Below are positions 27,565 through 38,818 of a DNA stretch of 64,000 nucleotides, piece by piece. Both the position numbers and the translations under genes were made by a program. How positions within the stretch are numbered: the stretch's first letter is position 1; each line of letters starts with the position of its first letter. Location of the stretch: the NCBI RefSeq assembly GCF_018882405.1, contig NZ_JACVOO010000002.1:124001-188000 (forward strand), given 5' to 3'. The notes beneath the pieces were generated by a model that saw only the letters and a list, made by a program, of their open reading frames with translations, was not told the origin of the DNA and did not search any database. Origin of the DNA: Polynucleobacter sp. 31A-FELB (GTDB lineage Bacteria; Pseudomonadota; Gammaproteobacteria; Burkholderiales; Burkholderiaceae).

Positions 27565-30500
27565 ATGAACGCTCCATTAGCTTTGAACCAGTTGCTGGAT
27601 GCCGAAGCGGGCTCACCCCGCCTCCGCGAAATCCCCTACAACTACACCTCCTTTTCCGATCGTGAAATCGTTATCCGCTTATTGGGCGAGGAGTCTTGGC
27701 GTGTTCTGAATGATTTGCGTGGGGTTCGCCGCACTGGCCGTTCGGCTCGTATGTTGTTCGAAGTCTTGGGTGATATTTGGGTGGTTCAACGTAACCCCTT
27801 CTTACAAGATGACTTATTAGATAACGCTAATCGCCGTCAATTATTGATTGACGCACTATGGCATCGCCTTGGCGAAGTAAAGAAAAGATCTAGCGGTGAA
27901 TCCGTGGAGCAGGTTCAGATTTTGTTGAAAGCCGCACATCGCGCGGTTGAAAATTTTGAGCAGGGCTTTAAGGAAGTTACAGAGATTCGTAAACGCGCTC
28001 GCAAAGAGCTTGGTCGCATTACTGCTTCTGACAATATTTGTTTTGATGGTGTCTCACGTGCAGCGCATGTGACTGATGCAACGGACTGGCGTGTTGAGTT
28101 TCCGCTGGTAGTTCTGAAGCCGGATTACGAATCTGAAATTCCTGGCTTAGTGAAAGCTTGCGTTGAATTAGGTTTAACTATTATTCCTCGTGGAGGTGGC
28201 ACTGGTTACACGGGTGGCGCTATTCCTCTCTACGCTATGTCGGCAGTGATTAACACCGAGAAGCTTGAGCAAATTGATGCAGTTAAGCTCAAACATTTAC
28301 CAGGCGTAGATCATGAAGTGTCTACGATCTTTACTGGTGCTGGCGTAGTAACTCGCAGAGTCTCAGACGCTGCAGAGCGCGCTGGGCTTGTGTTTGCGGT
28401 CGATCCGACTTCGGCGGATGCGAGCTGTATTGGTGGCAATATTGCTATGAACGCAGGCGGTAAAAAGGCGGTCTTATGGGGTACTGCACTTGATAACTTA
28501 GCCAGCTGGCGCATGGTGGATCCAGAGGGTAATTGGCTTGATGTCGAGCGCCTTGAACACAATCTGGGAAAAATTCACGTTGCAGAAAAAGTACGCTTTC
28601 AACTGACTTGGTCTGATGGTTCGAGTGAGCCAGGCGAGCGCATTCTCAAAACAGAAATTTTAGAAGTGGAAGGCAAGCGCTTCCGTAAAGAAGGTTTAGG
28701 TAAGGATGTGACTGATAAGTTTTTATCAGGCTTACCTGGCGTTCAAAAAGAAGGTTGCGACGGATTAATTACGAGCGCTACTTGGATTTTGCATCGCATG
28801 CCTAAATTCATGCGTACTGTTTGTTTGGAGTTTTTTGGTCAAGCACAAGAAGCAATTCCAAGCATTGTTGAAATCAAAGCTTATCTCGATGGCTTAAGTA
28901 AGAATGGCGGGCCAATCCTTGCTGGCCTAGAGCATTTGGATGATCGCTATTTGAGGGCGGTTGGTTACTCAACTAAATCCAAGCGCAATTCCTTGCCTAA
29001 GATGGTATTGATTGGTGATATCGCCGGTGATGATGAAGAGGCTGTAGCGGCAGCAACCAGTGAAGTCGTGCGCATGGCTAATAACCGGGTGGGCGAAGGC
29101 TTTGTGGCAGTTAGTGCTGAAGCGCGCAAGAAGTTTTGGCTGGATCGCGCACGTACTGCGGCAATTGCTCGTCATACCAATGCTTTTAAGATCAATGAAG
29201 ATGTGGTCATTCCATTGCCACGCATGGGTGAGTACACCAATGGCATTGAGCGGATCAATATCGAGCTCTCCCTCAAAAATAAATTACAAGTTTTAGATGG
29301 TCTCGAAGCATTCCTGAAAAAGAGCGCCTTGCCGCTTGGCAAGAATGATGAAGATTATGAAATCCCGAGCGCTGAAATCTTGGGTGATCGTGTACAGCAA
29401 GCGCTTGAGCTGATTGCTAGAGTGCGAGCAAATTGGTCTGTGTGGCTTAAGGAGATGGATACCTACTTCCCAGGCTTGCAGAATTACAGCCTACGCGCTT
29501 CCTGGAAGACAGAAGTTCGTGCTGAGCTCAGAATTATTTTTGGCGGCTTAGCATTTGAGCCTATCCTCAATGAGCTAGAGGCTATTCATAAAAATATTTT
29601 GCGTAAGCGGGTGTTCGTAGCGCTGCATATGCATGCCGGTGACGGTAATGTGCATACCAATATTCCAGTGAATTCGGATGACTATGAGATGTTGCAAGAT
29701 GCGCATCGCGCTGTCGATCGGATTATGAAATTGGCTCGCTCATTAGATGGTGTGATTTCTGGTGAGCATGGCATTGGTATTACGAAGCTGGAGTACTTGA
29801 CTGAGGAAGAGCTTAAGGATTTCCGCGCCTACAAGAAGCGTGTAGACCCTGAAGGTCGCTTTAACAAAGGCAAGTTAATGCCGCATGCTGATCTCAGCAT
29901 TGCCTACACTCCGAGTTTTGGTTTGATGGGTCATGAGTCCATCATCATGCAGCAGAGTGATATTGGCGCGATTGCTGATAGCGTGAAAGATTGTTTACGT
30001 TGCGGTAAGTGCAAACCAGTGTGTTCCACACATGTGCCGCGCGCTAATTTGCTGTACAGCCCGCGCGACAAAATCTTGGCAACTTCTTTATTGATCGAAG
30101 CTTTCTTATATGAAGAGCAAACGCGTCGTGGCGTATCGATTCGTCATTGGGAAATGTTTGATGACGTTGCTGCGCATTGCACCGTTTGCCATAAGTGTTT
30201 AACGCCATGCCCAGTCAAGATTGACTTTGGCGACGTAACCATGAATATGCGTAACTTGTTGCGCAAGATGGGTCAGCAGCGTTTCAATCCTGGAACGGCA
30301 GCATCCATGCTCTTCCTGAATGCTACCGATCCAGACACAATCAAGTTGGCTCGTAAGACCATGATTGGTTGGGGTTATAAGCTCCAGCGTTTGGGTAACG
30401 ATGTTTTCCGTAAATTGGCGCGCAAGCAAACTGCGCATCCTCCAGCGACGGTCACAAAGCCTAATATAAAAGAGCAGGTCATTTTCTTTGTAAATAAGAA

Positions 30501-31404
30501 GATGCCTGGCAACTTGCCCAAGAAAACGGCTCGCGCACTCCTGGATATTGAAGATGCGAACTACGTTCCTATTATTCGTGATCCAAAAACAACTTCTGCA
30601 GATACAGAGGCCGTGTTTTATTTCCCGGGTTGTGGTTCGGAGCGTTTGTTCTCACAGGTAGGCTTAGCTACACAGGCAATGTTGTGGAATGTCGGCGTGC
30701 AGACTGTATTGCCTCCGGGTTACCTCTGTTGCGGTTATCCACAGCGCGGCAATGGCGACTTTGATAAAGCAGAAAAGATGATTACGGACAATCGCGTTCT
30801 TTTCCATCGCGTAGCCAATACCCTAAATTACTTGGATATCAAGACCGTCGTAGTCTCTTGCGGCACTTGTTATGACCAGTTGGCGGGTTATCAGTTTGAA
30901 CAAATCTTCCCGGGTTGCCGCATTATTGATATCCATGAATACTTGCTTGAAAAGGGTGTCAAACTTTCAAATGTGACTGGCGTGAAGTATATGTATCACG
31001 ATCCATGTCACTCACCAATGAAATTGCAAGATCCATTAAAGACGGTAAATGAGTTGATTCAGCAAGAAGACGGTAAAGCGATTCAGAAGAATGATCGTTG
31101 CTGTGGTGAGTCCGGAACTCTTGCGGTGACAAGACCTGATATCTCAACTCAAGTGCGCTTCCGTAAGCAGATTGAAATGGAGAAGGGCGCTAATGAATTG
31201 CGCAAAGATGATTTCACTGGTGATGTCAAAGTACTTACCAGTTGCCCATCTTGCCTGCAAGGCCTCACTCGCTTTGATGCGGATAGCGATACAACGGCTG
31301 ACTATATCGTCGTTGAAATGGCGCAAAAATTATTAGGCCCTGATTGGATGCAAGATTATGTTTCCAAGGCAAACCAAGGTGGTATCGAGAGGGTATTGGT
31401 TTAA
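27565..31404 (+). CDS. Giant FAD-linked oxidase / Fe-S oxidoreductase (DUF3683, GlcD-GlpC fusion)
   Basis: The protein has 1279 residues from the ATG at 27565. The frame is open to 27448, but that stretch has no conserved look. After an N-terminal DUF3683-like domain comes a PCMH-type FAD-binding domain ([17 protein letters not shown]), then a GlcD-like FAD-oxidase C-terminal domain with the [12 protein letters not shown] motif. Next are two 4Fe-4S motifs ([22 protein letters not shown]) and a GlpC-like half with two CCG motifs ([18 protein letters not shown]). It therefore looks like a membrane-associated 2-hydroxyacid (perhaps D-lactate-like) dehydrogenase that passes electrons to quinone. 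The substrate is inferred only from family resemblance. Confidence 0.92.
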   Translation: MNAPLALNQLLDAEAGSPRLREIPYNYTSFSDREIVIRLLGEESWRVLNDLRGVRRTGRSARMLFEVLGDIWVVQRNPFLQDDLLDNANRRQLLIDALWHRLGEVKKRSSGESVEQVQILLKAAHRAVENFEQGFKEVTEIRKRARKELGRITASDNICFDGVSRAAHVTDATDWRVEFPLVVLKPDYESEIPGLVKACVELGLTIIPRGGGTGYTGGAIPLYAMSAVINTEKLEQIDAVKLKHLPGVDHEVSTIFTGAGVVTRRVSDAAERAGLVFAVDPTSADASCIGGNIAMNAGGKKAVLWGTALDNLASWRMVDPEGNWLDVERLEHNLGKIHVAEKVRFQLTWSDGSSEPGERILKTEILEVEGKRFRKEGLGKDVTDKFLSGLPGVQKEGCDGLITSATWILHRMPKFMRTVCLEFFGQAQEAIPSIVEIKAYLDGLSKNGGPILAGLEHLDDRYLRAVGYSTKSKRNSLPKMVLIGDIAGDDEEAVAAATSEVVRMANNRVGEGFVAVSAEARKKFWLDRARTAAIARHTNAFKINEDVVIPLPRMGEYTNGIERINIELSLKNKLQVLDGLEAFLKKSALPLGKNDEDYEIPSAEILGDRVQQALELIARVRANWSVWLKEMDTYFPGLQNYSLRASWKTEVRAELRIIFGGLAFEPILNELEAIHKNILRKRVFVALHMHAGDGNVHTNIPVNSDDYEMLQDAHRAVDRIMKLARSLDGVISGEHGIGITKLEYLTEEELKDFRAYKKRVDPEGRFNKGKLMPHADLSIAYTPSFGLMGHESIIMQQSDIGAIADSVKDCLRCGKCKPVCSTHVPRANLLYSPRDKILATSLLIEAFLYEEQTRRGVSIRHWEMFDDVAAHCTVCHKCLTPCPVKIDFGDVTMNMRNLLRKMGQQRFNPGTAASMLFLNATDPDTIKLARKTMIGWGYKLQRLGNDVFRKLARKQTAHPPATVTKPNIKEQVIFFVNKKMPGNLPKKTARALLDIEDANYVPIIRDPKTTSADTEAVFYFPGCGSERLFSQVGLATQAMLWNVGVQTVLPPGYLCCGYPQRGNGDFDKAEKMITDNRVLFHRVANTLNYLDIKTVVVSCGTCYDQLAGYQFEQIFPGCRIIDIHEYLLEKGVKLSNVTGVKYMYHDPCHSPMKLQDPLKTVNELIQQEDGKAIQKNDRCCGESGTLAVTRPDISTQVRFRKQIEMEKGANELRKDDFTGDVKVLTSCPSCLQGLTRFDADSDTTADYIVVEMAQKLLGPDWMQDYVSKANQGGIERVLV

Positions 31405-31793
31405 TGATTCCAACTAATGTTGTTGTGCATCAACAATCAAAAGTACTAGAACTCAGCTATGAGAATGGCAATACTTATCGCCTTCCATTTGAGTTTTTAA
31501 GAGTGGTGTCTCCTTCAGCTGAAGTGCAGGGCCATGGCCCAGGGCAAGAAACTTTGCAAACTGGTAAGCGTGAGGTGCTCATTGCCAATATTGAGCCGGT
31601 AGGCCATTACGCACTCAAACCTTCTTTTTCAGATGGGCATGATTCCGGTTTGTATTCTTGGGACTACTTGCAATTTTTATGCGAGAACCACGAAGCTCTT
31701 TGGAAAGAGCACTTGGATAAATTAGCTGCTGCTGGTCTGGATCGCGACACTCCAATGAGTGTTGCTGGTGGTAAGTCTTGCGGTAGTCATTGA
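31404..31793 (+). CDS. DUF971 family protein
   Basis: This small protein of about 129 residues has the DUF971 fold, related to the N-terminal domain of gamma-butyrobetaine hydroxylase. Seen are LELSYENGNTYRLPFEFLRV at the N-terminus and VGHYALKPSFSDGHDSGLYSWDYL, the family core. The ATG at 31404 overlaps the stop codon of the oxidoreductase gene (TAATG), showing tight coupling. An upstream start at 31344 would lie inside the previous gene. DUF971 proteins often sit near ubiE or Fe-S genes. The function is not established here. Confidence 0.88.
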   Translation: MIPTNVVVHQQSKVLELSYENGNTYRLPFEFLRVVSPSAEVQGHGPGQETLQTGKREVLIANIEPVGHYALKPSFSDGHDSGLYSWDYLQFLCENHEALWKEHLDKLAAAGLDRDTPMSVAGGKSCGSH

Positions 31794-31819
31794 GCATTTA
31801 AATAAATAGAGCGAAGAAT

Positions 31820-32563
31820 ATGAGTAAGACTCACTTTGGATACCAAAGCGTTGATGAAGCTGAAAAAGCGGGCAAGGTCGCAGAGGTATTTCATTCTGTA
31901 GCTAGCAAATATGATGTTATGAATGACTTGATGTCATTTGGCCTTCATCGCTTATGGAAGAAGGTCACGATTGCTCGTGCGCAAGTTCGTCCTGGGCAAA
32001 AGGTATTAGATATCGCTGGTGGTACCGGTGACTTAGCCGCCGCCTTTGCGCGTGCAGCAGCTTGGGGGCATAACCCGGAAGCTCAAGTATGGTTAAGCGA
32101 CATTAACGCTTCTATGTTGGGTGTTGGTCGCGATCGTCTTTTAGATAAAGGTTTGGCTTTGCCTTGCGTTCAGTTTGACGCAGAGAAAATCCCTTTTCCA
32201 ACCGCTCACTTTGATGTGGTTACGGTAGCTTTTGGCCTGCGCAATATGACTCATAAAGATATTGCTTTAAAAGAGATGTTGCGCGTCATTAAGCCAGGTG
32301 GCCGAGTATTGGTGCTGGAGTTCTCCAAGCCAGATGCTTTTTTGCAGCCGGTTTATGACACTTATTCGTTCAAGGTATTGCCCTGGTTGGGTGAAAAAAT
32401 TGCCCAGGATTCTGAGAGCTATCGTTATTTAGCTGAATCCATTCGTATGCATCCTGACGCTGAAGCCCTTAAAGACATCATGCTAGGGGTCGGTTTTGAT
32501 GAGGTTGATACCCATAGGATGACTGGGGGTATCGTTGCGCTGCATATTGGTATTAAATACTAG
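31820..32563 (+). CDS. ubiE: Ubiquinone/menaquinone C-methyltransferase UbiE
   Basis: It methylates the benzoquinol ring (C2 position in the ubiquinone pathway) using S-adenosylmethionine. The UbiE signatures are clear: [17 protein letters not shown] near the N-terminus, the SAM-binding [12 protein letters not shown] at about 60-71, and the second family motif [12 protein letters not shown]. The length of 247 residues is normal. It opens the ubiE-tim44-ubiJ-ubiB run, 26 bases after the DUF971 gene. Confidence 0.97.
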   Translation: MSKTHFGYQSVDEAEKAGKVAEVFHSVASKYDVMNDLMSFGLHRLWKKVTIARAQVRPGQKVLDIAGGTGDLAAAFARAAAWGHNPEAQVWLSDINASMLGVGRDRLLDKGLALPCVQFDAEKIPFPTAHFDVVTVAFGLRNMTHKDIALKEMLRVIKPGGRVLVLEFSKPDAFLQPVYDTYSFKVLPWLGEKIAQDSESYRYLAESIRMHPDAEALKDIMLGVGFDEVDTHRMTGGIVALHIGIKY

Positions 32564-32620
32564 TGAATTTGTAGTTTTTAGCAGTCAAGAATTAAAGTAG
32601 TTTTATAGGGGATAAAAAAT

Positions 32621-33532
32621 ATGAACAAGCATTTTTTCAAGGCAGTTCTATTAAGCATCAGCTTAATATTTGCTACCGTTGGTCATGCTGATGCTGCCCG
32701 CTTAGGTGGCGGAAGAAGTATTGGTAAGGCGCCAAGTGCACCAATGCAAAAGCAAGCCGCTCCTGTGCAAAAACCAGCTCAACAAGCTCAACCAGCGACA
32801 CCGGCTGCAGCTCCTCAGGCCCCGGCACCAAGCCGCTTTGGCGGGATGGGTGGCATCTTGGGAGGTCTTGCTGCTGGACTTGGTATTGGATACCTTTTAT
32901 CTCACTTTGGCTTGGGTGAGGCCGCATCTTCATTAATTACTGGATTGTTGATTGCCGTTTTAGCAGGCTTTGTCATCATGTTCGTAATGAGAAGATTGAT
33001 GCCGGCTTTATCCGGTGCTAATAAGGGCCCTCAGGTCACATCGCAAGGAATGCAGCGTGCCAATCTGGATCAAACGCCTAGGCAGGAGCCTGCATTTACG
33101 CCAGCTGCAAATGCATTTGGTGGTGTTGCAGCTGAGCCTGCGCCATTCCAATCCACTTTGCCGCCAGGATTTGATGAATACGCATTTTTAGATAATGCGA
33201 AGCAATATTTTTCAGGCCTACAAAAGGCGTGGGATCAGGGTGACCTTGCTGCCTTGCGTGAGTACACCACTCCAGAGATGTTCGCCACAATTGAGCAGGA
33301 TCTTGCGGGTCGTGCTGATAGCGCCAATCAAACCGATGTCGTTACGCTCAATGCGCAACTCATCGGAATTGAGACAACCGACAGTACTTATTACTGTAGC
33401 GTGCAGTTCACGGGCATGATTCGTGAGCAAGTAGGTGCACAGGCGAATAATTTTTCTGAAATTTGGAATTTAAGTAAGCCAGTAAACGGCCCTGGAGGCT
33501 GGGTACTAGCGGGTATTTCTCAGTTGGTTTAA
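32621..33532 (+). CDS. Tim44-like domain membrane protein
   Basis: It has a signal or anchor sequence at residues 1-25 (LLSISLIFATVGHADA), then a Pro/Ala/Gln-rich low-complexity linker, a Gly-rich hydrophobic stretch (about 70-90), a membrane span at about 103-123, and a C-terminal Tim44/MRPL45-type domain at about 175-303 (FDEYAFLDNAKQYFSGLQKAWDQGDLAALREY). Bacterial Tim44-like proteins are poorly understood. The position between ubiE and ubiJ is suggestive of a link with quinone synthesis or the membrane. A terminator follows 22 bases later. Confidence 0.88.
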   Translation: MNKHFFKAVLLSISLIFATVGHADAARLGGGRSIGKAPSAPMQKQAAPVQKPAQQAQPATPAAAPQAPAPSRFGGMGGILGGLAAGLGIGYLLSHFGLGEAASSLITGLLIAVLAGFVIMFVMRRLMPALSGANKGPQVTSQGMQRANLDQTPRQEPAFTPAANAFGGVAAEPAPFQSTLPPGFDEYAFLDNAKQYFSGLQKAWDQGDLAALREYTTPEMFATIEQDLAGRADSANQTDVVTLNAQLIGIETTDSTYYCSVQFTGMIREQVGAQANNFSEIWNLSKPVNGPGGWVLAGISQLV

Positions 33533-33556
33533 GCTTGAGGTACTTTCCATTGAAAG

Positions 33557-33578
33557 CCCGCACTTGTGCGGGTTTTTT
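33557..33578 (+). terminator. Rho-independent terminator after the Tim44-like gene
   Basis: The repeat CCCGCAC (33557-33563) and GTGCGGG (33566-33572) is followed directly by TTTTTT (33573-33578). It separates ubiE/Tim44 from ubiJ-ubiB, though some read-through is likely because ubiJ starts 7 bases later. Confidence 0.85.
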
Positions 33579-33584
33579 ACACTT

Positions 33585-34202
33585 ATGACCACCGCTTCTC
33601 CCGCTACCCACCATATCGCAGCTTCTGCCGCTTGCCGAGGGATCAATCATGTCCTGAAGGCTGAGCCATGGGCTATGGCAGAGTTAGCCCGTCATGCCGG
33701 CAAAGTGATTTTGCTGAGCCTGCCAATTGGCAAGCTCTGTTTTGAATTGACACCCGAGGGCTCATTAGCCTCTTTATCAAATATTGATAACCCCTCTCTA
33801 GAATTAGAGGTTTCTCCCGAGGCGTTGAGTGCTTTGGCTAGTGGACCTGGTAATTTGCGAGAGCAGGCAATGAAGTCGGCCAAGATTACTGGTGACGCTG
33901 ACTTAGCCCAACTATTGGGCCGCTTAGCAGGTCAGATTCGGTGGGAGTATGAAGAGGATTTGGCTCGTTTCATCGGAGACGCTCCCGCCAACTTTGCTGT
34001 TCGTCAAGGTAAGAAATTCATTTCTGCTGGGAAGTCCGCTGCGACTGATCTACTTGAAAATGTAGTGGAGTACGTCAGCGAAGAAAGAAAAGTACTTTTG
34101 AATAAACGAGATTTTATGATTCGCAAAAATGAGTTAAACGCATTGCGTGATGCGGTTGATCGAGTAGAAAAGCGCATCCAACTTTTAGAGCGAAAAGGTT
34201 AA
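33585..34202 (+). CDS. ubiJ: Ubiquinone biosynthesis accessory factor UbiJ
   Basis: It has an SCP2-type lipid-binding domain in the N-terminal half (ELTPEGSLASLSN) and a charged C-terminal helix-rich half (RKVLLNKRDFMIRKNELNALRDAVDRVEKRI). In E. coli, UbiJ and UbiK help the ubiquinone enzymes act on lipid intermediates. Its position directly before ubiB supports the call, since ubiE-ubiJ-ubiB is the widespread order. The ATG at 33585 is chosen because the earlier frame start lies in the terminator hairpin. Sequence similarity to E. coli UbiJ is weak, so the context is part of the evidence. Confidence 0.85.
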   Translation: MTTASPATHHIAASAACRGINHVLKAEPWAMAELARHAGKVILLSLPIGKLCFELTPEGSLASLSNIDNPSLELEVSPEALSALASGPGNLREQAMKSAKITGDADLAQLLGRLAGQIRWEYEEDLARFIGDAPANFAVRQGKKFISAGKSAATDLLENVVEYVSEERKVLLNKRDFMIRKNELNALRDAVDRVEKRIQLLERKG

Positions 34203-34208
34203 TTCATT

Positions 34209-35795
34209 GTGCGTCGTTTAGCTCGTCTTTCTTTCATTTTCTTCACTGCATGGCGTTATGGCTTATTGCCATTGCTACGCGATATTCTGAAGCCCGGTAT
34301 TCGTCGTGGTCTATTAACTATTCTTTGTTGGACTTCTCCAGGCCAGTCTCTGCCCAGAGGTGAGCGCATTCGTTTAACTTTAGAAGCGCTAGGTCCAATC
34401 TTCGTGAAGTTTGGACAGGTGCTTTCTACTCGACGTGATTTATTGCCGGAAGATATTGCTAATGAGTTGGCGAAGTTGCAAGATCAAGTCCCACCATTTT
34501 CTAATGCTGAATCTTGTCGCTTAATTGAACAGGCGCTTGGTCAATCTATCGAAGAAGTATTTATTAGTTTTGATGCAACCCCCGTGGCTAGTGCCTCTGT
34601 AGCCCAAGTGCACTTTGGCATATTGCGCGGCACCGAGAAGCATCCAGAGTGGGAAGGTCGTGCAGTAGCGGTTAAAGTTCTACGCCCAGGCATTTTGCCA
34701 ATCATTGATGGCGATCTTGCTTTGCTCTATGACTTAGCAAAAATCATCGAGAGACTTTCTGAGGATGGTCGTCGCCTAAAGCCACGCGAGAATGTTGCAG
34801 AGTTTGATACCTATTTGCATGATGAATTAGATCTCATGCGTGAGGCGGCAAATGCAAGTCAATTGCGTCGCTATTTTGTTGACTCTAAAAAGTTAATGAT
34901 TCCTGAGATGTATTGGGATTTATGTCACACCAATGTCATCGTGATGGAAAAAATGGATGGCATTTCGATTGGACGAACAGCAGAGTTGCGCGCTGCTGGT
35001 GTTGACTTTAAAAAGCTTGCCGCTGATGGCGTAGAAATATTTTTCACGCAAGTATTTGAGCATGGCTTCTTTCATGCCGACATGCACCCTGGCAACATCA
35101 TGATCAGTCTTGAGCCAGAAACATTTGGTCGATTTATTTCTTTGGATTTTGGGATTGTTGGCGCGCTGAGTCAGTCTGACAAAAGTTATCTGGCATTAAA
35201 TTTCTTAGCCTTCTTTAATCGCGATTACCGTCGTGTTGCGGAATTACATATTGAATCTGGCTGGGTTCCTGCCAATACACGCGTTGAAGAACTTGAAGGT
35301 GCAATACGCTCCGTTTGCGAACCTTACTTTGATCGTCCTCTAAAGGAAATCTCCTTGGGTATTGTGCTGATGCGTTTATTCCAGACCTCTCGCCGTTTCA
35401 AGGTGGAAATTCAGCCGCAGCTAACTTTGCTCCAGAAGACTTTGCTAAATGTCGAAGGTCTTGCTCGCCAGCTTGATCCAGATATGGATCTTTGGAAGAC
35501 TGCTAAGCCAATTTTGGAAAAATGGGTCAGTCAGCAGTTGGGTTGGCGGGCTTTGGTGGATGGCATTAAGGCCGAGGCGCCTAGTTGGGCCCAAATTTTG
35601 CCAACCTTGCCACGCCTGATTGCCGAAAGTTTGGCGCAAGCGCGAATCCCTCGAAAGGATCAAAACACTGAATTAGAGGTCTTAAAAGGCCTTTTATTGC
35701 AGGAAAGACGTACTCATCGCCTCTTGGTAGGTGCTTTGCTGTTTGCGGGCGGCTTTTTGGCTGGGATTCTGATAATCGGTCTTGGTCTTTACTAG
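34209..35795 (+). CDS. ubiB: Ubiquinone biosynthesis kinase-like protein UbiB
   Basis: It is an ABC1/ADCK-family atypical kinase or ATPase needed for ubiquinone synthesis. The N-terminal KxGQ-like motif is [16 protein letters not shown], a family hallmark. Kinase-like elements follow ([10 protein letters not shown] lysine, FHADMHPGN catalytic loop, LDFGIVG metal-binding Asp). The last 25 residues form a hydrophobic membrane anchor ([24 protein letters not shown]). The start is a GTG at 34209. The length of 528 residues is normal. Confidence 0.96.
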   Translation: MRRLARLSFIFFTAWRYGLLPLLRDILKPGIRRGLLTILCWTSPGQSLPRGERIRLTLEALGPIFVKFGQVLSTRRDLLPEDIANELAKLQDQVPPFSNAESCRLIEQALGQSIEEVFISFDATPVASASVAQVHFGILRGTEKHPEWEGRAVAVKVLRPGILPIIDGDLALLYDLAKIIERLSEDGRRLKPRENVAEFDTYLHDELDLMREAANASQLRRYFVDSKKLMIPEMYWDLCHTNVIVMEKMDGISIGRTAELRAAGVDFKKLAADGVEIFFTQVFEHGFFHADMHPGNIMISLEPETFGRFISLDFGIVGALSQSDKSYLALNFLAFFNRDYRRVAELHIESGWVPANTRVEELEGAIRSVCEPYFDRPLKEISLGIVLMRLFQTSRRFKVEIQPQLTLLQKTLLNVEGLARQLDPDMDLWKTAKPILEKWVSQQLGWRALVDGIKAEAPSWAQILPTLPRLIAESLAQARIPRKDQNTELEVLKGLLLQERRTHRLLVGALLFAGGFLAGILIIGLGLY

Positions 35796-35859
35796 ACTGT
35801 CCCCAGTCGTCGCTTAAACCGCTAAAATGCCAGGTTAGGCAAGGCGTAAGCATAGGCAA

Positions 35860-36513
35860 ATGAAAAAATACTTTATTGCAGGCATTTTGGTGTGGGCACC
35901 GATGTCAATCACCATTTGGGTGATTGCATGGGGTCTAGGCCTGCTCGACGGTGTTTTTGGCTCCGTAATGCATGCCATTATTGCTGTATTCCCCAGTCAG
36001 TTTGCCGCCGATCTTCAGCATTTCCGTGAGTTGCCGGGTGTTGGTATTTTGATTGTTGTTTCAGTCATTATGGCTACCGGCTTGATTGCGATTAGTTTTG
36101 CTGGTCAGTGGTGGATCAAGATGTGGAATAAGCAGATGAATCGCATTCCAATTGTGCGATCGATCTATTCCAGCGTTCAGCAAGTGTCATCCACTTTGTT
36201 TTCTGGCAGTGGCCAAGCTTTTAGCAAAGCATTATTAATTCGTTATCCGCATGCAGATTCTTGGGCGATTGCGTTCCAGACTGGTATGCCAGCAAAAGAA
36301 GTTGCTGCTAAGTTGGGCGAGGACTACGTCAATGTATTTCTGCCAACGACACCAAACCCAACCTCCGGATTTTTTATGATCGTCCCACGTGCGCACACCA
36401 TTGAATTAGAGATGAGTGTCGAAGAGGCGCTCAAACATATTGTTTCAATGGGATCCGTCCCCCCCACCAGTTCAACTGGTTTGACCGCTATTGGGTCAAA
36501 CCATCATCTTTGA
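35860..36513 (+). CDS. DUF502 family membrane protein
   Basis: It has 217 residues with two membrane segments, at about 5-30 (IAGILVWAPMSITIWVIAWGLGLLDGV) and about 63-83 (GILIVVSVIMATGLIAISFA). The family features RSIYSSVQQVSSTLF and PTTPNPTSGFFMIVP lie in the soluble part. Function is unknown for the family. It lies directly before aspS, a common pairing in Burkholderiales, with a 16-base gap. Confidence 0.9.
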   Translation: MKKYFIAGILVWAPMSITIWVIAWGLGLLDGVFGSVMHAIIAVFPSQFAADLQHFRELPGVGILIVVSVIMATGLIAISFAGQWWIKMWNKQMNRIPIVRSIYSSVQQVSSTLFSGSGQAFSKALLIRYPHADSWAIAFQTGMPAKEVAAKLGEDYVNVFLPTTPNPTSGFFMIVPRAHTIELEMSVEEALKHIVSMGSVPPTSSTGLTAIGSNHHL

Positions 36514-36529
36514 TTTATAGGAAATTGTT

Positions 36530-38329
36530 ATGTCGATGCGAAGCCATACCTGCGGTCAGGTAACTGAATCACTCATTGGTCAAGAAATTACTCTCTCAGG
36601 TTGGGTGAATCGTCGCCGTGACCATGGTGGTGTGATCTTTATTGACTTGCGTGATCACCAAGGTTTTGTTCAGGTAGTTTGCGACCCAGATCGCCCGGAG
36701 ATGTTTGCATTGGCTGAGCAGGTTCGTAATGAGTTCTGCATTCAGATCAAAGGCTTGGTACGTGCACGTCCTGCCGGCACTGAGAACAATGATTTAGTGA
36801 GCGGAAAGATTGAAGTGCTTTGCCATAGCTTGGTCATTCTCAATGCATCTATTACTCCTCCATTCCAATTGGAAGATGAGAATTTATCTGAGACCACTCG
36901 CTTAACTCATCGCGTGCTCGATTTGCGTCGCCCGCAAATGCAAAAGAATTTACGTCTGCGTTACAACGTTGCCATGGAATGCCGTCGCTACTTAGATGCC
37001 GCTGGTTTTATTGATATTGAAACGCCGATGTTGACGAAGAGCACTCCTGAAGGTGCGCGCGACTATTTAGTTCCTTCACGCGTTCATGATGGCCAGTTCT
37101 TTGCGCTGCCACAGTCTCCTCAGTTGTTCAAGCAGTTGTTGATGGTGGCTGGCTTTGATCGCTACTACCAGATTACAAAGTGTTTCCGCGACGAAGATTT
37201 GCGTGCTGACCGTCAGCCTGAATTTACTCAGATCGACTGTGAAACAGCCTTCTTAGACGAATTAGAAATCCGTGAGTTATTTGAAAACATGATCCGTCAT
37301 ATTTTCAAAACCACCATGAATGTTGAGTTGCCTAATCCATTCCCAACCATGCCTTACTCAGAAGGTATGGCGCGCTTCGGTTCAGATAAGCCAGATCTGC
37401 GTGTGAATTTTGAGTTCACAGAATTGACTGACTTGATGAAAGATGTGGATTTCAAGGTGTTCTCTGGCGCAGCAAATCAAGAGGGTGGGCGCGTAGTTGG
37501 CTTGTGCGTACCCGGCGGTGCTGAAATTAGCCGTAGTGAAATTGATGACTACACACAATTTGTAGCAATCTATGGGGCTAAAGGTTTGGCATGGATCAAG
37601 GTGAACTCTGTTGCTGAAGGTCGCAATGGTTTGCAGTCTCCAATCGTGAAGAACTTGCATGATGCTGCGATTGAAGGCATCTTGAAGCGCACTGGTGCTA
37701 AAGATGGCGACATTATTTTCTTCGGTGCAGATAAAGAAAAAGTAGTTAATGATGCTATCGGTGGATTACGTTTGAAGATTGGTCATTCAGCTTGGGGTAA
37801 AGAGCATGGCCTATCTACTGAAGGCTGGAAACCATTGTGGGTAGTTGATTTCCCAATGTTTGAATATGATGAAGACAATGCCCGTTGGGTTGCATGTCAC
37901 CATCCATTCACAAGCCCTAAGGATGAGCACATGCAGTACCTCGAATCAAATCCCGGTAAGTGCTTAGCTAAAGCCTATGACATGGTTTTGAACGGCAGTG
38001 AGATTGGTGGCGGATCAGTCCGTATTCACCAAGAGGTAGTTCAGAGTCAGGTATTCCGTGCATTGAAGATTGGTGCCGAAGAAGCGCAAGCCAAGTTTGG
38101 ATTCTTGTTAGATGCCTTGCAATATGGTGCGCCTCCCCATGGTGGTATTGCGTTTGGTCTGGATCGTATCGTCACGATGATGACTGGTGCCGAATCTATT
38201 CGTGATGTGATTGCCTTCCCTAAGACGCAACGAGCACAGTGCTTATTGACACAAGCTCCTAGCCCAGTGGATGAGCGTCAGCTAAAAGAATTGCATATTC
38301 GTTTGCGCCAAGCTGCTCCAGCTGCTTAA
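36530..38329 (+). CDS. aspS: Aspartate--tRNA ligase
   Basis: It charges tRNA-Asp with aspartate. The N-terminal OB anticodon domain ([19 protein letters not shown]) is followed by class II motif 2 ([18 protein letters not shown]), the GAD insert (about 290-420), and motif 3 ([13 protein letters not shown]). At 599 residues it is the bacterial AspRS type with the GAD domain. Whether it also charges tRNA-Asn cannot be told from the window. Confidence 0.98.
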   Translation: MSMRSHTCGQVTESLIGQEITLSGWVNRRRDHGGVIFIDLRDHQGFVQVVCDPDRPEMFALAEQVRNEFCIQIKGLVRARPAGTENNDLVSGKIEVLCHSLVILNASITPPFQLEDENLSETTRLTHRVLDLRRPQMQKNLRLRYNVAMECRRYLDAAGFIDIETPMLTKSTPEGARDYLVPSRVHDGQFFALPQSPQLFKQLLMVAGFDRYYQITKCFRDEDLRADRQPEFTQIDCETAFLDELEIRELFENMIRHIFKTTMNVELPNPFPTMPYSEGMARFGSDKPDLRVNFEFTELTDLMKDVDFKVFSGAANQEGGRVVGLCVPGGAEISRSEIDDYTQFVAIYGAKGLAWIKVNSVAEGRNGLQSPIVKNLHDAAIEGILKRTGAKDGDIIFFGADKEKVVNDAIGGLRLKIGHSAWGKEHGLSTEGWKPLWVVDFPMFEYDEDNARWVACHHPFTSPKDEHMQYLESNPGKCLAKAYDMVLNGSEIGGGSVRIHQEVVQSQVFRALKIGAEEAQAKFGFLLDALQYGAPPHGGIAFGLDRIVTMMTGAESIRDVIAFPKTQRAQCLLTQAPSPVDERQLKELHIRLRQAAPAA

Positions 38330-38350
38330 GCAGGAAAGTCTTAAAGTATC

Positions 38351-38794
38351 TTGAAAATCCCCATTTCGGTTTTAGTAGTTATTTACAAATCGAATGGGGA
38401 GGTCTTGCTGATAGAGCGGGCCGATAAAGCTAATTTCTGGCAATCTGTGACTGGTAGTGTCGATTCTCTCGATGAGGATCTCCGGATTGCTGCCGAACGC
38501 GAAGTCCTTGAAGAGACGGGAATTGATGTTGATGCTCTTCCGGTAGGTTCCTTGCAAGATATGCATCATCAGATCGAGTATGAGATCTATCCGCAGTGGC
38601 GTCACCGCTACGCTCCTGGGGTTACTAGAAATACTGAGCATTGGTTTTCATTGTTAGTGCCAGACGACACCCAAGTGCATCTGGCTCCTAGAGAGCACGT
38701 AGCCTATCAGTGGCTGGCTTTTACAGATGCTGCTAGCAAATGTTTTTCACGCAGTAATGGTGAAGCAATTTTGCAGCTATTCTCTGCGCGCTAG
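38351..38794 (+). CDS. nudB: Dihydroneopterin triphosphate diphosphatase NudB
   Basis: It is a Nudix hydrolase that removes pyrophosphate from dihydroneopterin triphosphate in folate synthesis. The Nudix box lies around AAEREVLEETGID (about residues 46-58). Family-specific EIYPQWRHRYAPGVTRNTEHWF resembles NudB more than other Nudix proteins. The gene begins with a TTG codon at 38351, 21 bases after aspS, as in E. coli and Burkholderia, where nudB follows aspS. Confidence 0.92.
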   Translation: MKIPISVLVVIYKSNGEVLLIERADKANFWQSVTGSVDSLDEDLRIAAEREVLEETGIDVDALPVGSLQDMHHQIEYEIYPQWRHRYAPGVTRNTEHWFSLLVPDDTQVHLAPREHVAYQWLAFTDAASKCFSRSNGEAILQLFSAR

Positions 38795-38818
38795 AGTGGA
38801 AGTGACTAAGATAGAGTG

